This document shows positions 24,783-33,721 of a DNA stretch of 64,000 nt, piece after piece; the stretch's first letter is position 1, and each line of letters opens with the position of its first letter. The stretch is taken from positions 1,054,001 to 1,118,000 of the forward strand of contig NZ_CP114287.1 in assembly GCF_027111295.1 (NCBI RefSeq), in the 5' to 3' direction. Made by a program: the position numbers and the translations under genes. The notes beneath the pieces are model-generated. The model had not been told where the DNA came from. It saw nothing but the letters and a program-made list of their open reading frames with translations, and did no database searches. The stretch is from Flavobacterium gelatinilyticum (GTDB lineage Bacteria > Bacteroidota > Bacteroidia > Flavobacteriales > Flavobacteriaceae).

Positions 24783-26600
24783 TTATTTTCCTGAAACTGC
24801 TTCTAAAATTTTATCATAAATCGCTGTATTCTGGTATACTCCCGTAAAATACTGCGCTCCGGGACCGTAAGCAAAAACCGGAACCGGAATTGAGGTATGA
24901 TCGTTTGTACTGAAACTTCCGTGAACGTAACCTTTCTCAATGCTTCCGTCGATTAATGAAAGCCCGCCTGTTTCGTGGTCTGCCGTAACAATTAACAGCG
25001 TTTCAGGGTTTTGGTCTACAAATGCCATCGCCTGCCCTATCAGTTTGTCAAAATCCAGCATTTCGCGTACTACATATTCTACGTTGGTCTGGTGTCCGCC
25101 GTAATCAATCTGCGCGGCTTCTTCCATAATAAAAAACGGACTTTTAGTTTTGGTTAAAGTACTCACGGCTTTATTAAAAGCTTTGGTTAAGAAATCACCT
25201 CTTCCGTTTTTCATAGAAACCACCGCTGCATCTTCTAAAACCACATAACGGCTGTTTTTGATGGTGTCGATACTGACAAATTTATCCGAAAACGTGTAGC
25301 CTCTTTCCTTTAAAATTTTAGACAGATCTTTACCGTCTTTTCTCGACATAAATTCTTTCTGCCCTCCTCCAATTAAAATATCAGACGGATTCGTCAGAAA
25401 ATCATTTGCAATGGGTTCATTAAAACTTCTTTCGGGCTGATGTGCATAAAAAGCAGCCGGAGTAGCATCTGTAATATTTCCGGCAGAAATAATTGCCGTT
25501 TTATAGTTTTTCTTAGCCAGAAGCTGTGTAATTGATTCCAGCGGTTTTCCCTGTTCGTCAACACTTATAAAACGGTTATTAGTTTTATGTCCTGTCGCCA
25601 TGGCGGTACCTCCCGCAGCCGAATCGGTAATATAACTGTCTGAAGCCTTGGTAATCGAGAATCCCTGAGTTGGGATATTAAACAAACTCAACTGTCCTTT
25701 ATTTGCCGTATAACCTGTATAGATCTGCGCTAATCCCATTCCGTCTCCAATTAACAAAATAACGTTTTTAGGACGTTTGCTTTTGAATCCATTTTTAGGA
25801 ACATAGGCCTGATGAAACTCTGTATTTTGATAAAAAGTTGTTTTGATACTGTTGATGAACTGCGTCAATTCGGCTACTTTATCCGTTCCAATGAAATCTA
25901 CTTTTAAGTTCATCAAAGCCATGTACGTATTTACGTTGTCCTGTGTAGCCCAGAATCTGATTTTTTTATTCTGATCGTGTACTTTTTTAATGATTGCCTG
26001 AATTTTTTCTAAATCCGGCTGCGTCAGAACACCTTTTCCGTTCCAAACCGTGATTTCTTTCAAATCTTCGCTGATCATTTCAACTTTTGCCAGCTGATCC
26101 GGAGTGTAGTTTTCGTTCAGTCTTCCGTCAAAATAAATAAATTCAGGAAAGTCTTTCCACTGCGCCGGATTCGGTCTGTTTCCTGAAATAACCACTTTGA
26201 TGTTTTTGTTCGAAATGATATCCGGAAACGTTTTTAACTGTTGTACAATTGCTTTTAAAGACGCATCAGCATCAGACTTAATGTCGATCATTAAAATTAA
26301 GGGTTTGCCGCTTGGGTACGCTTTTCCTTCCAACGTTTTTAATTTGGCAGAAAGCGGTTCCAGATACAAACTTTTCAGCGTATTGTGGGACGCAATTTCT
26401 TTTTGAGTATGGGCAACAAATAATTCGTTGTTTACTAAGAAAACATCGGCTTCTATAACGCCGGCTTCGTTAGAATAAGCGCCATAAAACGGAAGTCGGC
26501 TTTCGTAATCGTTATGGGAATGAATGTTTGAAGAACTGTATTCCTGTGCCTGAACGGCAAAGAAAAACTGGAGGCAGAAAAGGGTGATTATTTTTTTCAT
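24783..26600 (-). CDS. Secreted fusion: GDPD/PI-PLC-like phosphodiesterase + alkaline phosphatase
   Basis: A 605-residue protein with a signal peptide (to AQA, about residue 18). Residues 25-255 resemble the GDPD/PI-PLC TIM barrel: SHND with H29, an EADV metal site (E50, D52), VAH with H64 and LMIDIKSD near 103-110. Residues 275-605 are a PhoA-type alkaline phosphatase: LIGDGMG with metal ligand D286, nucleophile S327 in TDSAAGGTAMATG, AAQIDYGGH and TADHETGG. Such a chain could cut a phosphodiester and then remove the phosphate from the product. It lies downstream of SusC/SusD genes on the same strand. Substrate class is an inference; both active sites look intact. Confidence 0.9.
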   Translation of the reverse strand: MKKIITLFCLQFFFAVQAQEYSSSNIHSHNDYESRLPFYGAYSNEAGVIEADVFLVNNELFVAHTQKEIASHNTLKSLYLEPLSAKLKTLEGKAYPSGKPLILMIDIKSDADASLKAIVQQLKTFPDIISNKNIKVVISGNRPNPAQWKDFPEFIYFDGRLNENYTPDQLAKVEMISEDLKEITVWNGKGVLTQPDLEKIQAIIKKVHDQNKKIRFWATQDNVNTYMALMNLKVDFIGTDKVAELTQFINSIKTTFYQNTEFHQAYVPKNGFKSKRPKNVILLIGDGMGLAQIYTGYTANKGQLSLFNIPTQGFSITKASDSYITDSAAGGTAMATGHKTNNRFISVDEQGKPLESITQLLAKKNYKTAIISAGNITDATPAAFYAHQPERSFNEPIANDFLTNPSDILIGGGQKEFMSRKDGKDLSKILKERGYTFSDKFVSIDTIKNSRYVVLEDAAVVSMKNGRGDFLTKAFNKAVSTLTKTKSPFFIMEEAAQIDYGGHQTNVEYVVREMLDFDKLIGQAMAFVDQNPETLLIVTADHETGGLSLIDGSIEKGYVHGSFSTNDHTSIPVPVFAYGPGAQYFTGVYQNTAIYDKILEAVSGK

Positions 26601-26678
26601 CGAAATAGTTTTAATTCTATAAAGCCGCAGGTAACTTTATAAAATAATTGAAATTATGTACTTGTATTATTAGAAATG

Positions 26679-26712
26679 CCTAAACCAGTCCTTACAAAAA
26701 GACTGGTTTAGG
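26679..26712. terminator. 12-bp perfect hairpin in the SusD-phosphatase gap
   Basis: CCTAAACCAGTC (26679-26690) pairs with GACTGGTTTAGG (26701-26712) over a 10-nt loop. The T-run after it is weak on either strand. It may partly terminate or stabilise the SusCD transcript ahead of the phosphatase gene. Confidence 0.55.
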
Positions 26713-26814
26713 ATATTATAAATTCGTTTATTACATTTTTTACGACAGCAGGCTTCGATTACCAGGTCTAGGCCTGCGAGGTAAAAAAATAAACAAACAA
26801 AATGAAATTACTTT

Positions 26815-28350
26815 TTACCAGCCTTCGTTTTGATCCAGCATTCCTTTGCTTACTGCAATCTCATCAGGCGGTATTGGCCAAACGTGGTGGATAGTGGGAT
26901 TAAAATTACGGGCAGGATAAATAACGCTTCCGTCGTAGTGGTGCAGTGGCTTTGCATACGTTTCTCTGGCATCTCCCCAGCGAACTAAATCGAAGTGGCG
27001 GTCTGTCCACTCGCCTGCCAATTCACAGCGTCTTTCTCTTTTTAAATCGGTCATTGTAGCTCCGGCAAGATCTGTAAGTCCGGCACGGTGGCGAATCATA
27101 TTGATTTCAGTATCGGCATTTTGTCCTTTCATTAATTTAGCTTCGGCCAGCATCAAAATAACATCGGCATAACGTAAAAGCGGAACATTTAAAGCTGTTG
27201 AAGGTTTATCTCCGTTGGCATTAACATAACGAATATCTACAGCTCCCGATCCTGTTTTTGGATAACTGAACGGCTCCATGTATTTTTTAAACTGGTATCC
27301 TGTCCTGTTACTTGAACTTACTATGTATTTTCCTTCGTTAAACGTTACTTCTTCGCCAAAATAAACAAATTTATCTCCTTTTTGTAAAATAGTAGCGCTG
27401 CGTCTTTTGTCGTTTGGAGCATAGGCATCAAATAACTCTTTTGTAGGATAAAAATTTCCCCATCCGTTGTAAACTCCCCATCCTTTATCTTCAAGGCATA
27501 CACCCGGAAAAATAGAACCTAATGAGGTGTTTTCGGCGCTTGATGTTACAGACCAGATATATTCTGATGACCAGTTATTGCTGATTTTAAATACGTCTTC
27601 AAAATTATCGAGCAGTTTATGTTTCCCGCTGTTTACAACCAGATTAGCATATTTAATGGCATTATCCCAGTCTTTGGCATACAAATACGTACGAACTAAA
27701 TAAGCCCAGGCGGCAGTTTTATGAGCACGTCCGTAATTGTCCGGTGTAAGTTCGTTGAAATACGGCAGTAAATCGGCTGCTTTGATTAAGTCGGCTGCGA
27801 TATAAGCGTAATTTTCAGCCACGTTTCTGGCACGCGGTACGTAAACATTTGTAAAATCGGCACGGTCCTGAATTGGAATTCCCGCGCGTGCATCGCCATA
27901 ATGATACGCCAGTTCCAAATGCATTACGGCATGATTGAAGTACGCTTCTCCTAACATTCCGTTTTTTGTTTTCTCGTCAAGCGGAATATTCGGAATATTA
28001 CGGATTACGTCGTTACAGCGTTTCATGATTTCGTAGTGAATTCTCCAGATATCTTTTGTATCCGATTCGGCACCATCTACAATAAAATTCTTGATACGTT
28101 CTGCGTTTTGTCTTGGTTTTGTTCCAATGTCATCGCTGGCATTGTTAAGCCAGAAGAAACCGCGTCCGTACATATTATCATCAGAGTATAAAGCGTAAAT
28201 CGCGTTTACCCCCGCTTTTGCATCGGCAGGAGTTTTCCAGAAATTCCCGCTCGAAGGTGCTCCCTGCGGTACTACATCAAGTTCGCTTTCGCAGGCCGTT
28301 GTGGCGGCAAAAAGCGCAAAACCCAATACTAAAAGACCTATTTTTTTCAT
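26815..28350 (-). CDS. RagB/SusD-family surface substrate-binding lipoprotein
   Basis: A 511-residue lipoprotein (Cys20 in AATTACESE). Features of the family are an early SSGNFWKTPADAKAGVNAIY segment, TPR-like helices (about 130-240, including YFNHAVMHLELAYHYGDA and AHKTAAWAYLVRTYLYAKDW) and a C-terminal NMIRHRAGLTDL...ERRCELAGEWTDRHFDLVRWG block. It caps a SusC-type barrel as a hinged lid and selects ligand at the cell surface. It begins 19 bp after the SusC gene. The neighbouring phosphatase fusion suggests organophosphorus ligands rather than glycans. Confidence 0.95.
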   Translation of the reverse strand: MKKIGLLVLGFALFAATTACESELDVVPQGAPSSGNFWKTPADAKAGVNAIYALYSDDNMYGRGFFWLNNASDDIGTKPRQNAERIKNFIVDGAESDTKDIWRIHYEIMKRCNDVIRNIPNIPLDEKTKNGMLGEAYFNHAVMHLELAYHYGDARAGIPIQDRADFTNVYVPRARNVAENYAYIAADLIKAADLLPYFNELTPDNYGRAHKTAAWAYLVRTYLYAKDWDNAIKYANLVVNSGKHKLLDNFEDVFKISNNWSSEYIWSVTSSAENTSLGSIFPGVCLEDKGWGVYNGWGNFYPTKELFDAYAPNDKRRSATILQKGDKFVYFGEEVTFNEGKYIVSSSNRTGYQFKKYMEPFSYPKTGSGAVDIRYVNANGDKPSTALNVPLLRYADVILMLAEAKLMKGQNADTEINMIRHRAGLTDLAGATMTDLKRERRCELAGEWTDRHFDLVRWGDARETYAKPLHHYDGSVIYPARNFNPTIHHVWPIPPDEIAVSKGMLDQNEGW

Positions 28351-28369
28351 TTTGATTTGTTTTTATTTT

Positions 28370-31300
28370 TTAAAAAGTAGCATTAACACCTGTCATGTAA
28401 ATACGGGAAAGCGGGTAACGTCCTAAATCCATTCCGAAGTTTTTAAGACCCACCTCCGGATCCATTCCTGAATATTTTGTAATTGTAAACAGGTTTTGAG
28501 CAGAAATAAAGAATCTTAGTTTTGCTTTTCCGTTCAACCAGCTTTCTTTAACAGTATAACCAAGCGAAACGTTTTTCAGTCTTAAGAAAGAAGCATCTTC
28601 GATATAAAGATCTGAGATACGTCCGAAGTTATTGTTGTTATCTGTAGATGAAAGCACCGGAATATTGGTATTGGTATTGGTTGGCGACCAGGCATCTTTA
28701 GAATCAGCCAATAAGTTATATCCAGGGAAAGAAGCATTTAATCCTGTGTGTTTTACAGCATTGAAAACACTGTTTCCTGCAGCTCCGCTAAAGAAAATAT
28801 TCATATCGAAACCTTTGTATCTGAAATTCGCATTTAAGCTGTACGTTGTTTTTGGAAAAGGGCTTCCCAATACAACCCTGTCATTGTTATTAATAACACC
28901 GTCTCCGTTTTCGTCTTTAAACTTAATATCACCTGCAACTGCATTTGGCTGATACTGAACGCCGTCTTTATTTACATACGCTTTTGCTTCGGCATCACTC
29001 TGAAACAATCCGTCTGAAGCATATCCGTAAAAAGCACCAACCGGACTTCCTACTTTATAGATATTTGCCAAAGGAAGGCTTCGTACTCTTGCTAAATCCA
29101 ATGGTTCAAGTGCGCTTAAATCATCCTTAATCGAAACAATTTTATTACTTAGAAATCCTGCGTTTGCTGTTACGTCAAACTTAAATTCACCACGTGTTTT
29201 CTGATAGGTTAAACTCAATTCGATCCCTTTATTTTCAACATCACCTGAGTTTACGATTCGGCCCTCAGGAGTTCCTGAAACACCTGGAAGCTGGTCTTTA
29301 ACCAACATGTCTTTGTTTGTTTTTACATACGCATCAACAGATCCTATTAAGCTGTTATTAAGCATAGTAAAATCTAAACCAATATTCGTCTGCTCAGAAC
29401 TTTCCCATCTTAAATCAGGGTTAGATAATTCGCTTTCGGCATATCCGTAATTGATTGTTGGAACAGTTCCTATTAAAGCCTGAGTCTGAGATAACGGCAC
29501 ACTAAACTGGTACGGTCCAAGGTTTCCTAAGTTACCAATCTGACCCCAGCTGGCACGTAATTTTAAACTGCTGATAACAGGCTCGATTCCTTTCATGAAA
29601 TTTTCTTCGGAAATTAACCATCCTGCCGAAACAGAAGGATATACTTTCCAGCGGTTTGCCGATAAAAGTTTTGACGTTCCGTCGCGGCGAACAATTCCTG
29701 ATAACATGTATTTCTGACCAAAATCGTAGTTAAGTCTTCCTACATAAGAAGAAATAATTTCATCTGATGCACCTGTATCTCGCTGCTGGATTAATTTTGC
29801 ATTCAGCAGATAACGCTGTGAAGGGTCTTCGTTGTCAAAACCGGTTCCTTCAATGGTATAAAATTCTTTTTTTGTTTCCTGAAAAGTATATCCGGCTAAT
29901 GCTTTAAGATTGTGTTTTCCAAATGATTTTTCGTAAGAAACCGTCTGCTCGCTTAATAAATCTGTAATAGTCAGCGATTTTTGCGTTAAACGGTTAAAGT
30001 CGAATATTTTACCCGGTTCAGTAACTTTTACGGTAAAATCTTTTGCATTATCCTGAATTCTGGTATAACCCCAGTTTGATTTTATTTTTAATCCTTCAAC
30101 GATTTCCCATTCAGCATACGGGTTAATCAATATTGTTGAAATAGGATTTCTGTTGTCTAATCTTTTTAAGTACGCCACCGGATTGATAACGTCTCCGTAA
30201 GATCCAATGTATTTTTCAGGAACTCCGCCAAAATGTCCTGAACCGTCTTCTCTGTAAATCGTGGCATTTGGCGGATAAAAAATCGCAGCCAAAATTGCTC
30301 CGGTATAACCATTTGCCGTATTAGCCGTCTGACCGTTTGTTAAAGAGTACGAAATGTTTTCTCCAACTGTAAAGTTTGGCGCCAGTTTAAAAGAGGAATT
30401 GGCTCTTACTGTATAGCGTTCTCCAAAAGTATTCAACAAAATACCTTCATTTTTTCTGTAACTTCCGGAAAGAAAGAAATTTGATTTTTCTGTTTTTCCG
30501 TTAACCGAAATAGATAAATCCTGAATTTCTCCTGTACGGAAAATTTCATCCATCCAGTTGGTTTTTGTTGTTCTTGCTGTTGGTTCAAATGCCGTATCAA
30601 AAGCAGGAATTCTTGGTAAACCTGCGTTGTCTCTTGCAATGTTCATAGCATCGGCATATTCTGCTGCATTTAAAACATCCAGTTTTTTAGCTACATTCTG
30701 AAAACCTCCCTGATAGTTTACATTCACGTTAATACGGTCTGAAACTCCTTTTTTAGAAGTAATTAAAATTACCCCTCCAGAAGCTCTCGCTCCATAAATC
30801 GCTGCCGAAGCCGCATCTTTCAAAACACTAATCGAAGCAATATCATTTGGGTTTATCGTATTTAATGAACCACTGTAGATAATTCCGTCTAATACGATAA
30901 GGGGTGTTTCGGCATTTAAAGATCCAATACCACGAATATTGATAGTTGGTGCAGCCGTTGGGTCTCCTCCATCGTTGATTACCGTAACACCGGCAACGGT
31001 TCCCTGTAATAATTCGGCAGCATTATTATAGGTTCTGCTTGATGTTTCTTTCATAGAAACAGATCCTACAGCCCCCAGAACTTCATTCTTTTTTACACTT
31101 CCGTATCCCATTACTACTACTTCCTGAAGCTGTTTTACATCAGCAGCCAGTTTTACAGAAATAGTTTGTGTGCTTGTTACTTTTACTTCCTGTGTTACAT
31201 AGCCTACATACGAGAAAATAAGGGTTGCCTCAGGAGCATTGATTTCCATTTTAAAAGTTCCGTCGAAATCTGTTGCGGCAGTCGCGTTAGAACCTTTATC

Positions 31301-31750
31301 TTTAATCCCTACTCCCGGTAATGGCATATTATCATCGCCGCCGTAAACAGTACCTGAAATGATTATTTTATTCTGATCTGTATCAGCAACTTTTATATTT
31401 CTTTTGATGACAATATTATTGCTTACAATCTCATATTTAAGTACGCTGCCACAGATTTTATCCAAAGCCTGTTCAAGCGTTACGTTGCTTAGTTTTAAAC
31501 TCAGTTTCTGAGCTGCGTTAATCTGGCTGCTTTCGTACATAAAATGCACGTCGACCTGATTTTCGATCTTTTGGAAAATGTTTTTTATACTTTCATTTTC
31601 AACTTTTAAAGTCACTCTTTTGTTAATGTCAACATTCCCGGCGTTTGCTGTCAGCGATGCAAAAAACAAAGCCATAAACAGGAACAATTTTGTCCCGAAA
31701 GTCTTTATGTTTTCACATTTTACGGCATACCGCATTTGTTTTTCATTCAT
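28370..31750 (-). CDS. SusC/RagA-family TonB-linked outer-membrane protein with STN domain
   Basis: A 1126-residue receptor with an N-terminal STN domain (about 45-110, VTLKVENESIKNIFQKIEN), a CarboxypepD_reg domain (about 128-215, ISGTVYGGDDNMPLPGVGIK), a SusC-type plug (about 215-330, with VVVMGYGSVKKNEVLGAVG, INIRGIGSLNAETPLIVLDG and DAASAAIYGARASGG) and a barrel to the end. It is energised by TonB and partners the SusD encoded next. The STN domain is consistent with signalling to the FecR encoded just upstream. Confidence 0.96.
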   Translation of the reverse strand: MNEKQMRYAVKCENIKTFGTKLFLFMALFFASLTANAGNVDINKRVTLKVENESIKNIFQKIENQVDVHFMYESSQINAAQKLSLKLSNVTLEQALDKICGSVLKYEIVSNNIVIKRNIKVADTDQNKIIISGTVYGGDDNMPLPGVGIKDKGSNATAATDFDGTFKMEINAPEATLIFSYVGYVTQEVKVTSTQTISVKLAADVKQLQEVVVMGYGSVKKNEVLGAVGSVSMKETSSRTYNNAAELLQGTVAGVTVINDGGDPTAAPTINIRGIGSLNAETPLIVLDGIIYSGSLNTINPNDIASISVLKDAASAAIYGARASGGVILITSKKGVSDRINVNVNYQGGFQNVAKKLDVLNAAEYADAMNIARDNAGLPRIPAFDTAFEPTARTTKTNWMDEIFRTGEIQDLSISVNGKTEKSNFFLSGSYRKNEGILLNTFGERYTVRANSSFKLAPNFTVGENISYSLTNGQTANTANGYTGAILAAIFYPPNATIYREDGSGHFGGVPEKYIGSYGDVINPVAYLKRLDNRNPISTILINPYAEWEIVEGLKIKSNWGYTRIQDNAKDFTVKVTEPGKIFDFNRLTQKSLTITDLLSEQTVSYEKSFGKHNLKALAGYTFQETKKEFYTIEGTGFDNEDPSQRYLLNAKLIQQRDTGASDEIISSYVGRLNYDFGQKYMLSGIVRRDGTSKLLSANRWKVYPSVSAGWLISEENFMKGIEPVISSLKLRASWGQIGNLGNLGPYQFSVPLSQTQALIGTVPTINYGYAESELSNPDLRWESSEQTNIGLDFTMLNNSLIGSVDAYVKTNKDMLVKDQLPGVSGTPEGRIVNSGDVENKGIELSLTYQKTRGEFKFDVTANAGFLSNKIVSIKDDLSALEPLDLARVRSLPLANIYKVGSPVGAFYGYASDGLFQSDAEAKAYVNKDGVQYQPNAVAGDIKFKDENGDGVINNNDRVVLGSPFPKTTYSLNANFRYKGFDMNIFFSGAAGNSVFNAVKHTGLNASFPGYNLLADSKDAWSPTNTNTNIPVLSSTDNNNNFGRISDLYIEDASFLRLKNVSLGYTVKESWLNGKAKLRFFISAQNLFTITKYSGMDPEVGLKNFGMDLGRYPLSRIYMTGVNATF

Positions 31751-31823
31751 AATTTTTAGTTTTAAGTTTTTCTTTTGATTATCTGGATTTCTACGTAGTT
31801 TTATTTTTGATTTTTTTTAAAGA

Positions 31824-32744
31824 TTACTGAATTTTATATACGCCCGAGTCGAGTTTGTAATTGGCGTTGATGATGTTGCACACCAAAGCAATTACCTGAT
31901 CTGCAGGAAGTTCTTTAAAATAGCCACTTATCTTTAAGTTGTTTAGATCTTTGTTTTTGATTTCGACAGCCACATTATAATTGCGGTTTATTGAGGCGAC
32001 CACTTCCGGCAGAGGTGTTTCTTCGAAAACCATGATGTTTTTTCGCCATAACGAAATGGTATTCACCGGAATATCCTTAAAGGCCTGCAGTTTGTTGTCG
32101 TGTGATTTAAATATCACTTTCTGTCCCGGCGTTACGTAAACATTTTCTTCTGTAACCGTTGATTTTACATTTACCTTTCCGGTTAAAACCGAAACTTCCT
32201 GAGTGGTCTGATCCGGATACGCCTGAACATTAAAACTGGTTCCAAGAACTTTGGTATCCATTTTATTGGTATGAATAATAAACGGATGTTTTTTGTCTTT
32301 GGCTACATCAAAAAAAGCTTCTCCGGTTAGGTGTACTTCTCTGGTATCGCCTTTAAATTCTTTTGGATATTTTAAAACACTGCCGGCATTTAACCAGATT
32401 TGTGTTCCGTCGCTTAGTACTACTTTTTTATGTTCGCCCAGTTTTGCCGCATCTTGTATCGTCTCAACCGAATGCAATGACTGATAAAAAAATACCGATA
32501 AACCGGCCAATAAGGTTAAAGAGGCTGCAATGGCCCAGTTTTTATAATGAAGCGAAATAACGCTGTTTGTTTTCTTTATTTGTTTTAATTCCTTTTTCAG
32601 TTTTGAACGATCTGACTGAATCGTTTCCATAACATCAGAAACTTCATCGGTGCGATCGTACCATTTATTCCACATTTCTTGTCCTGTGGGCGAATATTTT
32701 CCTTCTAAAAAATGTTTAATTTCTTGCTTTAATTTTTCAGGCAT
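31824..32744 (-). CDS. FecR-family anti-sigma factor (second cassette)
   Basis: A 306-residue protein with a cytoplasmic helical part (1-68) and one membrane helix at about 69-87 (WAIAASLTLLAGLSVFFYQ). A FecR domain at about 100-200 contains LSDGTQIWLNAGSVLKYPK and GEAFFDVAKDKKHPFII. A C-terminal DUF4974 domain spans about 235-306 (FEETPLPEVVASINRNYNV). It lies between its sigma gene (112 bp upstream) and the SusC gene (73 bp downstream). Confidence 0.94.
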   Translation of the reverse strand: MPEKLKQEIKHFLEGKYSPTGQEMWNKWYDRTDEVSDVMETIQSDRSKLKKELKQIKKTNSVISLHYKNWAIAASLTLLAGLSVFFYQSLHSVETIQDAAKLGEHKKVVLSDGTQIWLNAGSVLKYPKEFKGDTREVHLTGEAFFDVAKDKKHPFIIHTNKMDTKVLGTSFNVQAYPDQTTQEVSVLTGKVNVKSTVTEENVYVTPGQKVIFKSHDNKLQAFKDIPVNTISLWRKNIMVFEETPLPEVVASINRNYNVAVEIKNKDLNNLKISGYFKELPADQVIALVCNIINANYKLDSGVYKIQ

Positions 32745-32856
32745 TATAATTTCTTTATGTCTTTAATAGTATGTCTTGGGAATTGTCTTTTTGGGTAGGC
32801 GCGCGAGGTTACGCTTCTGTTAAGAAAAAAGTGCGCCTCTTCATTTTAATTTTACT

Positions 32857-33414
32857 TTAATTGAATTCGCCCAGATACGTGCGCATAAATTTGAGCGCAT
32901 AGGTAATATGGTACTTTACAGTTTCGATTGAAACGTTTAGTTCCTCGGCAATTTCTTTATTGGTGTAATGTTTTACGCGGCTCAGGATAAAAACCTCTTT
33001 TGATTTTTTGGGAAGCAGCATTGCAGCCTGATCAACGGCCTTTTGCAGTTCATCATAATAAATAGATTCTTCTGTGGCATTGTGACTGGTAAAGGAAACG
33101 GTATTTTTATCTAAAACTTCCTGTATGTACTGATCTGTAACGGTGTGGGATTTTATATAATCCAGCGTCATATAACGCACGGATGTATAGATATAAGCCG
33201 CGAAGGTTTTTTGAATCGTTATGGTTTTGCGTCTCTCCCAAATACTGGCAAAAACTTCCTGAACAATTTCTTCTGAAACAGCCGTAGACTTCATCCTTAA
33301 ATATACAAACCGAACAAGGGAATCTCTGTATCGGAAATATAACTCATCAAATGCTTTGTCTTTTCCTTGTTTTAATAAGTCAACAAGGGCTTCATCTGTA
33401 GAATTTTTATACAT
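32857..33414 (-). CDS. ECF-type sigma-70 factor (second cassette)
   Basis: A 185-residue ECF sigma factor with region 2 at about 12-80 (FDELYFRYRDSLVRFVYLRM; EIVQEVFASIWERRKTI) and region 4 at about 125-180 (LLPKKSKEVFILSRVKHYTNKEIAEELNVSIETV). It is related to but clearly different from the factor at 23662-24240. It heads the FecR-SusC-SusD-phosphatase block. No copy of the 43-bp motif of the first locus is found here, so the two cassettes probably recognise different promoters. Confidence 0.94.
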   Translation of the reverse strand: MYKNSTDEALVDLLKQGKDKAFDELYFRYRDSLVRFVYLRMKSTAVSEEIVQEVFASIWERRKTITIQKTFAAYIYTSVRYMTLDYIKSHTVTDQYIQEVLDKNTVSFTSHNATEESIYYDELQKAVDQAAMLLPKKSKEVFILSRVKHYTNKEIAEELNVSIETVKYHITYALKFMRTYLGEFN

Positions 33415-33570
33415 AACAATTCACTTTGTTTTTATTTGTCAGATAAAAAGTGTTTGGCCAGACACTAGGGAGAATTGTTTTTTGAGGATGTTTTTCAATT
33501 TTTAAAAATGACATATTTACGTTATTTCGTTTATAATATGTCTTCAAAATTAGAGATCAGGGTAGGTCAA

Positions 33571-33643
33571 TTACGTTACCATTACATTAACAAAAGAACA
33601 GCAATACGAAACGTAATATTAACAATGAAAAGGTAATGTTACC
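33571..33643. promoter_or_regulatory. Cluster of GTTAC/GTAAT words upstream of the second ECF sigma gene
   Basis: Related words TTACGTTACC (33571-33580), ACGTAATATTAAC (33611-33623) and the palindrome GGTAA-TG-TTACC (33632-33643) occur within 73 bp. This is 157-229 bp upstream of the sigma gene start. It could be an operator, but AT-rich chance matches are possible. Confidence 0.3.
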
Positions 33644-33661
33644 GATTGGGTAAAAAGTAAG

Positions 33662-33695
33662 AATGTCCGGATTAAGAAGGGCTTAACCGGACATT
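33662..33695 (-). terminator. Long-stem terminator downstream of the 33722 gene
   Basis: AATGTCCGG (33662-33670) pairs with CCGGACATT (33687-33695), and an inner TTAAG/CTTAA stem extends it with a one-base bulge. On the minus strand the hairpin is followed by CTTACTTTTTACCC, giving a U-rich tail. It separates this gene from the sigma cassette; the rest of the 33415-33721 gap shows only the GTTAC cluster. Confidence 0.75.
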
Positions 33696-33721
33696 TACTA
33701 AATTTAAAGGCGTGTAAAATT

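Noticed and set aside
24783..33414. Polysaccharide utilisation locus
   Set aside because: SusC and SusD are present but no glycoside hydrolase, lyase or carbohydrate esterase is. The only enzyme is the phosphodiesterase-phosphatase fusion.
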